A DNA stretch of 64,000 nucleotides from Caulobacteraceae bacterium (lineage in GTDB: Bacteria; Pseudomonadota; Alphaproteobacteria; Caulobacterales; Caulobacteraceae): NCBI GenBank assembly GCA_947475735.1, contig CANJLQ010000010.1, positions 114,332 to 178,331 of the forward strand, given 5' to 3'. Positions within the stretch are counted from its first letter, which is position 1, and every line of letters begins with the position of its first letter. A model generated the notes under the pieces. That model was not told the origin of the DNA, ran no database searches, and saw only the letters and a list, made by a program, of their open reading frames with translations. A program made the position numbers and the translations under genes. Positions 8,352 through 16,126 of the stretch are shown piece after piece.

Positions 8352-9668
8352 TCAGGCGACGGCCGCTCGGGCCGCGTGGAGGTCGGCCGACGCCCGTTCC
8401 AGCACTGTGGCTGCGCTCTCGCCCGGCATCAGTTCCGACACCCCGACCCTGAACTCGACCACGAAGGGCGAGCGGTCCGGGCCGGCGTCGAAGGCGGTGC
8501 AGCCGATCACTGCGGCGATCCGCTCCGCCGCCAGCCGCGCCGCAACGCCCGGCGTGGCGGGCAGGGCCAGGGCAAAGACCTCGGGGGCCAGGCGCGCCGC
8601 CGTGTCTTCGACCCGCACCAGGCGTGACACCATCGCCCCGATCTGCGGCATGGCGCGGTCCAGCCATCCGCCTCGGCGGGCGTGGGTCAAGGTCTCGGTT
8701 TCGGACACCTTGAGCACACAGACCGAGAGCGACCGGCGGCGGGCGGTGGCGGCATCGGCGACCCGGCCCAGATGGCTCGCGAACAGGGTGGGGGTGAACA
8801 GGCCCGTCGTCGGGTCCATGACGCCGGATCCCCGCGCGCCCTCAAGCGCCCGCCGGATCGCCAGATGCCGGCGATGGGTGCGGGCCAGGGCCAGGACCCG
8901 GCCGGCGATGTCCGGTTCGGGCGTCGAGGCGGCCGCGACCTCCGAGAAGCCCCGATTGTAGAGTTCGCCCAGATTGATCTCGCCTTCGGAGCGCAGATAG
9001 AGGGCCAGAGGGATGTGATACAGCCGCGTGTTGCGCTTCATGCCCGAGGCGATGCTGAGCGCCGGGGCGTGATCGGGCGCGCCCCACAGCACGGCGGCGT
9101 CAAAGGCGCTCTCATGCAGATAGTCGAACGCGGTATAGGGCGTCGGTGCCGCAACGATCTCGGCCCCCGCCTCGGTCAGGGTGTTCGACAGGCCGATGAA
9201 GCGGTGGTCGGGCGCGCCAGCGATCAGGATGCGCAGGGGGCTGGGGTCGGGTTCGCCGGGGTCCAGCTGCGCCCCATGCAACGCCAGGGTCTGGCGGCGC
9301 AGGCGGAACTCTTCCTCGGTGATGGCGGCCCGGACCAGTTGCTCCAGCCTCAGGCCCAGCTGGGTCGGATGCGGCGCTTGTGCCATCGCCAGATCGACGC
9401 CGTCCTCGGCCCAGGCCGACCCGATCGAGACGACGGGAAGACGGCGGGCACCGGCGGCCAGCCGCAGGGCCTCGGGCAGGGCTGCGGCTTCGGGATGATC
9501 GACGTCGATGATCGCGGCTTCCAGTCGAAAGTCGCTGAGGGCGGCGATGGCCGAACCGCCTGTTCGCGCGGTCATGGTGCGCCAGCCGAGGCTGTCGAGC
9601 CCCCGGCACAGGGCTCCGATCCTGTCGTCGGTTTCGGCGACGACCAGTACGCGTGGATCCGAAAGCAC
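8352..9668 (-). CDS. PopA-like REC-REC-degenerate GGDEF protein (putative c-di-GMP effector)
   Basis: 438 residues from a GTG at 9668, chosen because it places RVLVVAETDD, the first receiver strand, at the N terminus; the open frame continues to 9749. Two receiver-like domains (about 1-115 and 140-260) precede a GGDEF-fold domain whose signature has decayed to APEVF (8574-8588). Five residues before it stands an intact RxxD inhibitory site, RVED (8604-8615), in the same spacing as in PleD-type cyclases. Receiver 1 keeps an IIDVDHP acceptor region. This architecture and length match Caulobacter PopA, which binds c-di-GMP and recruits the CtrA-degradation machinery. The ortholog call is inference; catalytic cyclase activity looks absent. 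Confidence 0.72.
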   Translation of the reverse strand: MLSDPRVLVVAETDDRIGALCRGLDSLGWRTMTARTGGSAIAALSDFRLEAAIIDVDHPEAAALPEALRLAAGARRLPVVSIGSAWAEDGVDLAMAQAPHPTQLGLRLEQLVRAAITEEEFRLRRQTLALHGAQLDPGEPDPSPLRILIAGAPDHRFIGLSNTLTEAGAEIVAAPTPYTAFDYLHESAFDAAVLWGAPDHAPALSIASGMKRNTRLYHIPLALYLRSEGEINLGELYNRGFSEVAAASTPEPDIAGRVLALARTHRRHLAIRRALEGARGSGVMDPTTGLFTPTLFASHLGRVADAATARRRSLSVCVLKVSETETLTHARRGGWLDRAMPQIGAMVSRLVRVEDTAARLAPEVFALALPATPGVAARLAAERIAAVIGCTAFDAGPDRSPFVVEFRVGVSELMPGESAATVLERASADLHAARAAVA

Positions 9669-9853
9669 GTCAGCCGCCCCCCTGGACCCCGAGCGGGGCC
9701 GCGCCCAAGGCGCGCAGCGACCATACCGAGGCGGGGCCGCCGGACGCAATGCGGGAATGCCCGCGTCGGGCGAAATCCGGCGCCGCGAGCGTGACTTCCC
9801 ACGCCAGGAATTTGCGCTAGGTTAAGCTCACAGGGGCTGCAGCGGGGACCGGC

Positions 9854-10786
9854 TTGAACGGCTTGCGGACGGACATCGCCACACCCGGCTACTGGGCGCG
9901 CCTTTCAGGTCGTGCCTTCGCCCGAAGCTGGGGCCGCGACGTCATGCTCTACACGGGCGGGGTATCCTTCTTCGCCCTGCTGGCGGTGTTTCCGGCCATC
10001 GCCATCCTGATCGGCTTCTATAAGGCCGTCCTGTCGATCGGCCAGGTCAGCGAACAGGCCGCGGCGCTCGCCGACGTCATGCCGTACGCGGCCCGGACCA
10101 TCTTCCAGGCCGAGGTCGAGCGCCTCGCCAACGCCTCGGCCCGCACCGTGTCGTTTCAAAGCGCCTTCGCCCTGATCGTGGGTGCCTACGCCGCCCATCG
10201 GGGCTTCAAGGCCCTCCTGGCCGGGCTGAACCTCATCCACGACGAGACCGAGCCGCACGGCTTCCTGAAATTCAACATGCTGGCCTTCTTCGTGGCCCTG
10301 TTCGCCTTCGCCCTGTTCACCGTGGTATCGGGCGCGGTCGTAACGGCGCGGCTGCTGCAGCACACCTCGGCCGAGGCCAGCGGCGGGGGCTTCTTCCTGG
10401 CCGGGGTCACGCCGGCGATGGGTCTGGGGCTGGGCCTGACGATGCTGTACCGTTACGCCATGTCTCATCGCGAGCCCGTGGCCTGGGTGCCCGCGCTGGC
10501 GGGCGGGGCGGTCGCGACGGTGCTGTCGATGATTTCGTCGTGGCTGTGCGCCATCTATGTCGAGCAGATCGCGCCTCTGGGGGCGACCTATGGCTCGGTC
10601 GGTGCCGTCGTGGTGCTGCTGATCTGGCTGTCGTGGAACGTCAACGCCATCTTCTACGGTGGGGCCTTTGCCACCGAGATGGAGATCGCCAAACGCGCCC
10701 GGGGTGCCCCCGACTTCGAGCAAGACCCCGACGAGCCGTCGGCCTCCGTCGTCAATCTTTCGGAGCGGCGCGCGTCTCGACGGTGA
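9854..10786 (+). CDS. YihY/BrkB family inner-membrane protein
   Basis: 310 residues from a TTG start, with about six hydrophobic segments (for example SFFALLAVFPAIAILIGFY, NMLAFFVALFAFALFTVV, and VVVLLIWLSWNVNAIFYGG). The pattern, the early GGVSFFALLAVFP motif, and the closing FGAxxxAE-like segment (YGGAFATEMEIAKR) place it in the YihY/BrkB family. Members were once thought to be RNase BN; their real role is unclear. The hydrophilic C-terminal tail (EQDPDEPSASVVNL) overlaps the end of the convergent tusA-like gene by 35 bases. It stands alone on its strand, so there is little context for function. Confidence 0.88.
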   Translation: MNGLRTDIATPGYWARLSGRAFARSWGRDVMLYTGGVSFFALLAVFPAIAILIGFYKAVLSIGQVSEQAAALADVMPYAARTIFQAEVERLANASARTVSFQSAFALIVGAYAAHRGFKALLAGLNLIHDETEPHGFLKFNMLAFFVALFAFALFTVVSGAVVTARLLQHTSAEASGGGFFLAGVTPAMGLGLGLTMLYRYAMSHREPVAWVPALAGGAVATVLSMISSWLCAIYVEQIAPLGATYGSVGAVVVLLIWLSWNVNAIFYGGAFATEMEIAKRARGAPDFEQDPDEPSASVVNLSERRASRR

Positions 10787-10991
10787 TCGTCAGAACGCCT
10801 TCGGCCTCGTCGATCGAGACGACCCGACCGCCCAGTTCCGTCATCAGATAGGGCGCGTCGATCCGCGCCATCGGATCGGTCGCCAGAAGGACGGCGCGCG
10901 TCCGGCTGGGGGCCTGTTCCAGGGCCTTTCGCAGACGCAGGGTGGGGACCGGGCAGCGATGACCGCGCGCGTCGATGGTCAGCGGGCTCAT
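10752..10991 (-). CDS. TusA/SirA-family sulfurtransferase-like protein
   Basis: 79 residues, beginning MSPLTIDARGHRCPVP. The CPxP motif with its single reactive cysteine defines the TusA/YedF/SirA family of sulfur-carrier proteins used in thiolation and sulfur trafficking. The start at 10991 is preferred over an in-frame upstream start at 11003, because its ATG overlaps the TGA of the pncC-like gene in the classic ATGA arrangement and the domain begins at once. TusA proper feeds tRNA 2-thiouridylation, but several paralogs have other roles, so no gene symbol is given. Confidence 0.85.
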   Translation of the reverse strand: MSPLTIDARGHRCPVPTLRLRKALEQAPSRTRAVLLATDPMARIDAPYLMTELGGRVVSIDEAEGVLTITVETRAAPKD

Positions 10992-11482
10992 CCGGCCTCG
11001 CACGCCTCGACCAGCATCGTCAGCGCCACCCGGACGGCCGCCAGGCGCACGCCCTCCCGGCCCAGATCGCCGAAATCATGGCGCGCGTGGACGGTGCCCG
11101 CGGCCCCCGCGCAGGCGAAATGCACCAAGCCGAGGGGCTTTTCCGGCGAGCCTCCGCCCGGCCCCGCGACGCCGGTGATCGAAACCGCCAGATCGACGTC
11201 CGCACGAGACCTCGCGCCCTCCGCCATCGCCCGCGCGACCGGCTCGGACACCGCCCCGTGGCTGTCCAGCAGGGTCTCGGGCACGCCAAGCAGCGCCGTC
11301 TTCGCGGCATTCGAATAGGTCACGAACCCCCGATCCACGACCGCCGAAGACCCCGGCACGGCCGTCAGGGCCCCGGCCACCAGCCCGCCGGTGCAGCTCT
11401 CGGCCGTCGCCACGGTCCAGCCGCGCGCCGTCGCGGCGGCGATCACGTCGGTGGCCAGGTCGGCGATGTCATCGGGAAACAT
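10988..11482 (-). CDS. pncC: CinA C-terminal family protein, nicotinamide-nucleotide amidase
   Basis: 164 residues, equal to the stand-alone CinA C-terminal domain. PncC deamidates nicotinamide mononucleotide to nicotinate mononucleotide in NAD salvage, removing NMN made by DNA ligase. Family motifs are VATAESCTGG near residue 25 (catalytic Ser region), GSSAVVDRGFVTYSN, and SITGVAGPGGGSPEKP. There is no N-terminal CinA/MoaB-like domain, so it is the short form. Its TGA overlaps the tusA-like ATG downstream. The gene is divergent from the MFS/spermidine-synthase-like gene, with ~80 bp between starts. Confidence 0.9.
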   Translation of the reverse strand: MFPDDIADLATDVIAAATARGWTVATAESCTGGLVAGALTAVPGSSAVVDRGFVTYSNAAKTALLGVPETLLDSHGAVSEPVARAMAEGARSRADVDLAVSITGVAGPGGGSPEKPLGLVHFACAGAAGTVHARHDFGDLGREGVRLAAVRVALTMLVEACEAG

Positions 11483-11565
11483 GGGACTTTCCGAAGCGGC
11501 CTCGAATGGCGATACATGGGCCGGGCGCTCGGGTCTGTCGACCGGTCGGCGCGACCGGAGTGTGC

Positions 11566-13860
11566 ATGAGCGACCTGACCCTCGGCCAAGACGCCGGTCA
11601 CCCTGCGGGAGGCCGCGACGCCGACCGCGCGACGCCGGCCCTGTTCGCCCTGGCCATCTTCACTTCGGCGGCCCTGGTGTTCACGGTCCAGCCGATGGCC
11701 ACAAAGCTGGTTCTGCCGATGCTGGGCGGATCGCCGTCGGTGTGGAACACGGCGATGGTGTTCTTCCAGGCGGCGCTGCTGGCCGGCTACGCCTATGCGC
11801 ACCTGCTCCAGCGCCTCACCTCGATGAAGGCGCAGATGGCCGTGCATCTGGGGTTGCTGGTGCTCGCTGCCCTTTTCCTGCCGCTGCGGATCAGCGGGGT
11901 GCTGGGCGATCCGGCGCCAGAGGCGCCGATCGGCTGGCTGCTGGCGACCCTGACCCTGTCGATCGGCGCGCCCTTCGCCGTCCTGTCGGCGACGGCCCCT
12001 TTGCTTCAGGCCTGGTACGCGCGCGTCCGGATCGGCCATTCCGACGGCCAGAACCCCTATGTCCTCTATGCGGCGTCCAATCTCGGCAGCTTCCTGGCTC
12101 TGATCGCCTATCCGGCGCTGATCGAACCCTTGCTGACCCTGTCGGGCCAGCGCGCCAGCTGGAGCGGCGGCTATGCCGTCTTCGTCCTGATGGTCGTGGC
12201 GTTGGCGGCGCTGGCTTGGCGACGCGGGGCGACGGCGGGCGACGGCGCGCCGCTGGAGCGGTCCGCGCCCATCGCCTGGCGTGAGAAGATCGTCTGGATC
12301 CTGCTGGCCGCGGCCCCCGCCAGCCTGATGCTGGGCGTCACCACCCACCTGTCGACCGACGTGGCCTCCGCGCCCTTCCTCTGGGTCGCGCCCCTGGCCC
12401 TGTACCTGCTGACCTTCGTCATCGCCTTCCAGAACAAGCCGGTGATTCCCCTGCCGATCACTCTGGTGATCGCGGCCGCGCTGGGGTTGGTGTGCGTGGC
12501 TTTCACCGCCTTCCGGTCAGGGAACTGGCTGGTTCTGTTCGGCCTGCACCTGACGACCTTCTTCTTCCTCGCCCTGATGTGCCACCAGCGGCTGGCCGAG
12601 CGGCGGCCGCCGCCGGACCGGCTGACCGAGTTCTATCTGCTGCTGTCGGTCGGGGGTGTGATCGGCGGCGCGTTCACGGCCCTGCTGGCCCCCGTCCTGT
12701 TCGACGGTGTGTGGGAGTATCCCCTGATGCTGGTCCTGGTCGGTCTGGCCAGACCCCTGGACCGGTCCCCGATCAAGAACCGGGAAGTCTATCTGTTCGT
12801 GCTGGCGGCGATCGCCTGCGCCACGCCGCCGATCCTGTCGGCCATGTTCCAGGTCGACTGGGACTTCGCCTGGTGGTTCAGCAAGACCGTCACCGGTGAC
12901 ATGCCTAGGCTGACCCAGATGGTGCTGGTCGTGGCAATGGTCGCGGGTCTGCTTCTGCGCGACCGCACGCCGGCCTATGTCGCCATCGCCGCGATGGCGG
13001 CCCTGTCGACCCAATACATCGCAAGAGGTTACGAGGCGAAGTTCACGGACCGAAGCTTCTTCGGCGTGATGCGCGTCGGCACGATGCAGGACGACCGGCT
13101 GGGCGGCGAGGTCCACGTCCTGCTGCACGGCACGACCCTGCACGGTGCCCAGCCGCGCAACCCGGAATTCGCTTGCATGCCCACGGTCTACTATGCGCCG
13201 ACGACGCCGATCGGCCAGACGACCCAGGCGCTGCAGATGCGCCGTCCGGGCCTCAACATCGGCGTGGTCGGCCTGGGGAGCGGGGCCATGGCCGGCTACA
13301 AGCGACCCGAGGATCGCCTGACCTTCTTCGAGATCGATCCGCTGGTCGACCGGCTGGCGCGCGACCCGGAACAGTTCACCTTCATCTCCGACTGCGCCGC
13401 CGGGCCAGTGCGGACGGTGCTGGGCGACGCGCGGCTGACGCTGGGTCGCGAGACCCCGGGCACCTACGACCTTCTGCTGATTGACGCCTTCTCCTCAGAC
13501 GCCGTGCCGACCCACCTGCTGACCGTCGAGGCGATCGAAGGCTATCTGAAACTGCTCAAGCCCGACGGCGTCGTGATCCTGCATCTGTCCAACCGGAATC
13601 TGGACATCACCCTGCCGGCGGCGGCGGCGGCCCAGAGGCTTGGCGTGCCGAACCTGCATCAGGTCTATCAGGAAAGCGACGCCAGCCCGGAGATGGCCGA
13701 CGCCTCAACCGAGGCCCTGATCCTGTCGCCGACCGAGGCGGGTCTGGCGGAGTTCCGCCGCCGCCCGGAATGGCAGACGATCGCCGACACCGAGGTGCGC
13801 CCCTGGACCGACGACTATGTGAACCTGGCCGGTTCGCTGTGGCGGCATTTCCGCCGCTAG
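11566..13860 (+). CDS. Fused MFS-like membrane domain and spermidine-synthase-like methyltransferase fold
   Basis: 764 residues from ATG 11566; the frame is open to 11506 but the upstream residues look non-coding. The N-terminal two thirds is a hydrophobic bundle (about 12-14 segments, from LFALAIFTSAALVFTVQP to YVAIAAMAALS). The C-terminal ~230 residues are a class I SAM-type fold: GVVGLGSGAMAGY (motif I), FFEIDP (acidic end of strand 2), VLGDARLTL, and LLIDAFSSDAVP. This architecture is known as fused MFS/spermidine synthase; the substrates of such fusions are unproven. It ends next to the convergent ispDF and has no operon partner. Confidence 0.85.
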   Translation: MSDLTLGQDAGHPAGGRDADRATPALFALAIFTSAALVFTVQPMATKLVLPMLGGSPSVWNTAMVFFQAALLAGYAYAHLLQRLTSMKAQMAVHLGLLVLAALFLPLRISGVLGDPAPEAPIGWLLATLTLSIGAPFAVLSATAPLLQAWYARVRIGHSDGQNPYVLYAASNLGSFLALIAYPALIEPLLTLSGQRASWSGGYAVFVLMVVALAALAWRRGATAGDGAPLERSAPIAWREKIVWILLAAAPASLMLGVTTHLSTDVASAPFLWVAPLALYLLTFVIAFQNKPVIPLPITLVIAAALGLVCVAFTAFRSGNWLVLFGLHLTTFFFLALMCHQRLAERRPPPDRLTEFYLLLSVGGVIGGAFTALLAPVLFDGVWEYPLMLVLVGLARPLDRSPIKNREVYLFVLAAIACATPPILSAMFQVDWDFAWWFSKTVTGDMPRLTQMVLVVAMVAGLLLRDRTPAYVAIAAMAALSTQYIARGYEAKFTDRSFFGVMRVGTMQDDRLGGEVHVLLHGTTLHGAQPRNPEFACMPTVYYAPTTPIGQTTQALQMRRPGLNIGVVGLGSGAMAGYKRPEDRLTFFEIDPLVDRLARDPEQFTFISDCAAGPVRTVLGDARLTLGRETPGTYDLLLIDAFSSDAVPTHLLTVEAIEGYLKLLKPDGVVILHLSNRNLDITLPAAAAAQRLGVPNLHQVYQESDASPEMADASTEALILSPTEAGLAEFRRRPEWQTIADTEVRPWTDDYVNLAGSLWRHFRR

Positions 13861-13864
13861 AGGC

Positions 13865-14998
13865 TCAGCCCGGCAGTTCGATCGTCGCGATCGCCTGGGC
13901 CGCCAACCCCTCGCCCCTGCCGGTGAAACCCAGGGTTTCGGTCGTGGTGGCCTTCACGCTGACGGCGTCCAGAGGCAGGGCCAGGATTTCGGCGAGGCGC
14001 TCGCGCATCGCCTGGCGGTGCGGTTTCACCTTGGGTCGCTCGCAGATCAGGGTGACGTCGACATTGACCAGCCGGCCGCCCCGAGCGCGCAGACGCTCGA
14101 CGGCATAGATCAGGAACTGGTCGGAGGCCGCTCCCTTCCATTTCGGATCGGTGGGCGGAAAATGGTCGCCGATGTCGCCGTCACCCATTGCGCCCAGCAG
14201 GGCGTCGGTCAGGGCGTGAAGTCCCGCGTCTGCATCGGAATGACCCACCAGCGTCTTATCGTGAGGGATCTCGACACCGCAGAGCCAGACGGCATCCCCC
14301 GGCCCCCATTGATGGACATCGAAGCCGGAGCCGACGCGGGTCTGGCGGGGCAGCATCGCTTCGGCCATGGCGAAATCCTCGGGATAGGTGAGCTTCATCA
14401 GTCGGGGATCGCCCTCGATCAGGCGCACGGTGCCGCCGTCGCGTTCGACCACGGCCGCGTCGTCGGTCGGCGTTTCTCCGGCGGGCCAGGCGGCATAGGC
14501 GGCGCGCAGGCGGCCGAGCGAGAAGGCCTGAGGCGTCTGTGCCCGCCAGAGGCCTGCGCGATCGACGGTCCCTTCGATCTCGGCCCCTCCGCGCTTGAGC
14601 GTGTCGGAGACGGGCAGGGCGGCGATGGCCCCGTCGGCCCCCGGCAAGGCCGCCAGCAGCCGGTCGATCACCGCGCGCGACAGCATCGGGCGCGCGGCGT
14701 CGTGCACCAGCACCGGCCGATCTTCCGCGCCGTCGATGGCGGCCAGCCCGGCACGCACGGAGTCGACCCGTTCGGTCCCGCCGGCGACGGCGATCCAACC
14801 GGAAAGGCCGTGCAGCGCCTCGCCGGCCCGACCCAGGCTGTCGTTCGCCACGACGACGATGACCGGTGCTGCCCCCGCGTCCAGCAGGGCTTCGACCGAC
14901 CAGCGCACCACGGGCTTGCCGCCCAGGGGCCGCCACTGCTTGTCCCCACCGGCGCGAGAACCCGAGCCCGCCGCCACCACTACGCTTGCGAATGTCAT
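13865..14998 (-). CDS. ispDF: Bifunctional IspD/IspF (MEP cytidylyltransferase / MECDP synthase)
   Basis: 377 residues catalysing two steps of the non-mevalonate isoprenoid pathway. The IspD half (about 1-220) shows [17 protein letters not shown] (CTP-binding loop), VLVHDAARP, and TDDAAVVE. The IspF half (about 222-377) starts [11 protein letters not shown] with the DVH metal ligands, then [31 protein letters not shown], and [11 protein letters not shown] 14998 is chosen because [11 protein letters not shown] begins at the first strand; the frame remains open far upstream but with no homology. Fusion of the two enzymes is common in alphaproteobacteria. It is divergent from dusB. Confidence 0.97.
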   Translation of the reverse strand: MTFASVVVAAGSGSRAGGDKQWRPLGGKPVVRWSVEALLDAGAAPVIVVVANDSLGRAGEALHGLSGWIAVAGGTERVDSVRAGLAAIDGAEDRPVLVHDAARPMLSRAVIDRLLAALPGADGAIAALPVSDTLKRGGAEIEGTVDRAGLWRAQTPQAFSLGRLRAAYAAWPAGETPTDDAAVVERDGGTVRLIEGDPRLMKLTYPEDFAMAEAMLPRQTRVGSGFDVHQWGPGDAVWLCGVEIPHDKTLVGHSDADAGLHALTDALLGAMGDGDIGDHFPPTDPKWKGAASDQFLIYAVERLRARGGRLVNVDVTLICERPKVKPHRQAMRERLAEILALPLDAVSVKATTTETLGFTGRGEGLAAQAIATIELPG

Positions 14999-15064
14999 GC
15001 GCTGCCTTCTAGGGGCCATGAAGTCGGTTGACGAGAGGCCACGCTTGGCGCGCTGACGGACACG

Positions 15065-16126
15065 ATGACCCACACTCTTCAGATCGGTGAGGTGACGATC
15101 CCCGGCCGGGTGCTGATGGCCCCCATGACCGGCGTCACCGACCTGCCGTTCCGCCAGCTCGCCACTTGGCTTGGCGCAGCCTATGTCGCCACCGAGATGG
15201 TGGCCTCGGCCGAGCTCGCGCGCGGGCGGCCTGACGTCGTGCGACGCGCCGCGGTCGGCGAGGGCCTGCCTTTGACCGTCATCCAGCTGGTCGGGCGCGA
15301 CCCCGCCGCGATGGCCGAGGGCGCGCGCATGGCCGAGGCGGCGGGCGCCGACATAATCGATCTGAACTTCGGCTGCCCGGCCAAGGAGGTCACGGGGGCC
15401 GCGTCGGGCTCGGCCCTGATGCGCACGCCCGAGCTCGCAGGGCGAATCATGGACGCCGTGGTCCGGGCGACGACGCGCCCCGTCACCGTCAAGATGCGGC
15501 TGGGCTGGGACGACACCAGCCGAAACGCCGCCGAGCTTGCGCGTCAGGCAGAAGGGCTGGGCGTCCGCGCCGTCACCGTCCACGGGCGCACACGCCAGCA
15601 GTTCTATACCGGCCGCGCCGACTGGGACGCGGTCGGGGCGGTCAAGAGGGCGGTCGGCATCCCGGTCATCGTCAACGGCGACATCGTCAGCGCCGAGGAG
15701 GCGAGGGAGGCGCTCGACCAATCCGGGGCCGATGCCCTGATGTTGGGGCGCGGGGTCTATGGTCGTCCCTGGCTGGCGGCCCACCTGGAGCGGGCCCTGG
15801 CCGATGGCACGACGCTGAAGGAGCCGGACCGGGCGGACCGTTTGGCCATCGTCGTCGAGCACATGATGGCGTCGATGGCGTTCTACGGTCCCGGCCTGGG
15901 CCTGCGCATGTTCAAGAAGCACCTCGGCTGGTACGTCGAGCAGGCCCCTTGGCCGCCCGAGCCGGAGGCACGCCGCGCGGCCAAGAGCGCCCTGTGTCGC
16001 CTGGACGGTCCGGCGGATGTCGCCGACGGTCTGGCGCGGCTATGGGGCGCGCCCTCGCCTAACCTGGCACATTTGCGCAACTCTGCTGTTGATAAAGCGC
16101 CACAGGTCGCCGAAGCTAGCGGGTGA
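15065..16126 (+). CDS. dusB: tRNA-dihydrouridine synthase B (NifR3 family)
   Basis: 353 residues, a flavoprotein that reduces uridine in the tRNA D-loop. The TIM-barrel motifs are clear: [27 protein letters not shown] with the catalytic Cys, [26 protein letters not shown], and [12 protein letters not shown]. In alphaproteobacteria this gene (nifR3) usually opens the nitrogen-regulation operon nifR3-ntrB-ntrC-ntrY-ntrX. Here it runs directly into ntrY: its TGA overlaps the ntrY ATG by one base, so nothing is left of ntrBC at this site. An unrelated gene, ispDF, lies divergent upstream. Confidence 0.96.
   Translation: MTHTLQIGEVTIPGRVLMAPMTGVTDLPFRQLATWLGAAYVATEMVASAELARGRPDVVRRAAVGEGLPLTVIQLVGRDPAAMAEGARMAEAAGADIIDLNFGCPAKEVTGAASGSALMRTPELAGRIMDAVVRATTRPVTVKMRLGWDDTSRNAAELARQAEGLGVRAVTVHGRTRQQFYTGRADWDAVGAVKRAVGIPVIVNGDIVSAEEAREALDQSGADALMLGRGVYGRPWLAAHLERALADGTTLKEPDRADRLAIVVEHMMASMAFYGPGLGLRMFKKHLGWYVEQAPWPPEPEARRAAKSALCRLDGPADVADGLARLWGAPSPNLAHLRNSAVDKAPQVAEASG

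Noticed and set aside
9816..9826. Single TTAA motifs (for example near 9820, 29385 and 31043) as CtrA sites
   Set aside because: A CtrA site needs paired TTAA half-sites with a 7-base spacer. I found only isolated half-sites.
13865..15922. A 685-residue protein extending ispDF upstream through dusB
   Set aside because: Only the last 377 residues match IspD/IspF; the rest is antisense to dusB and shows no homology.
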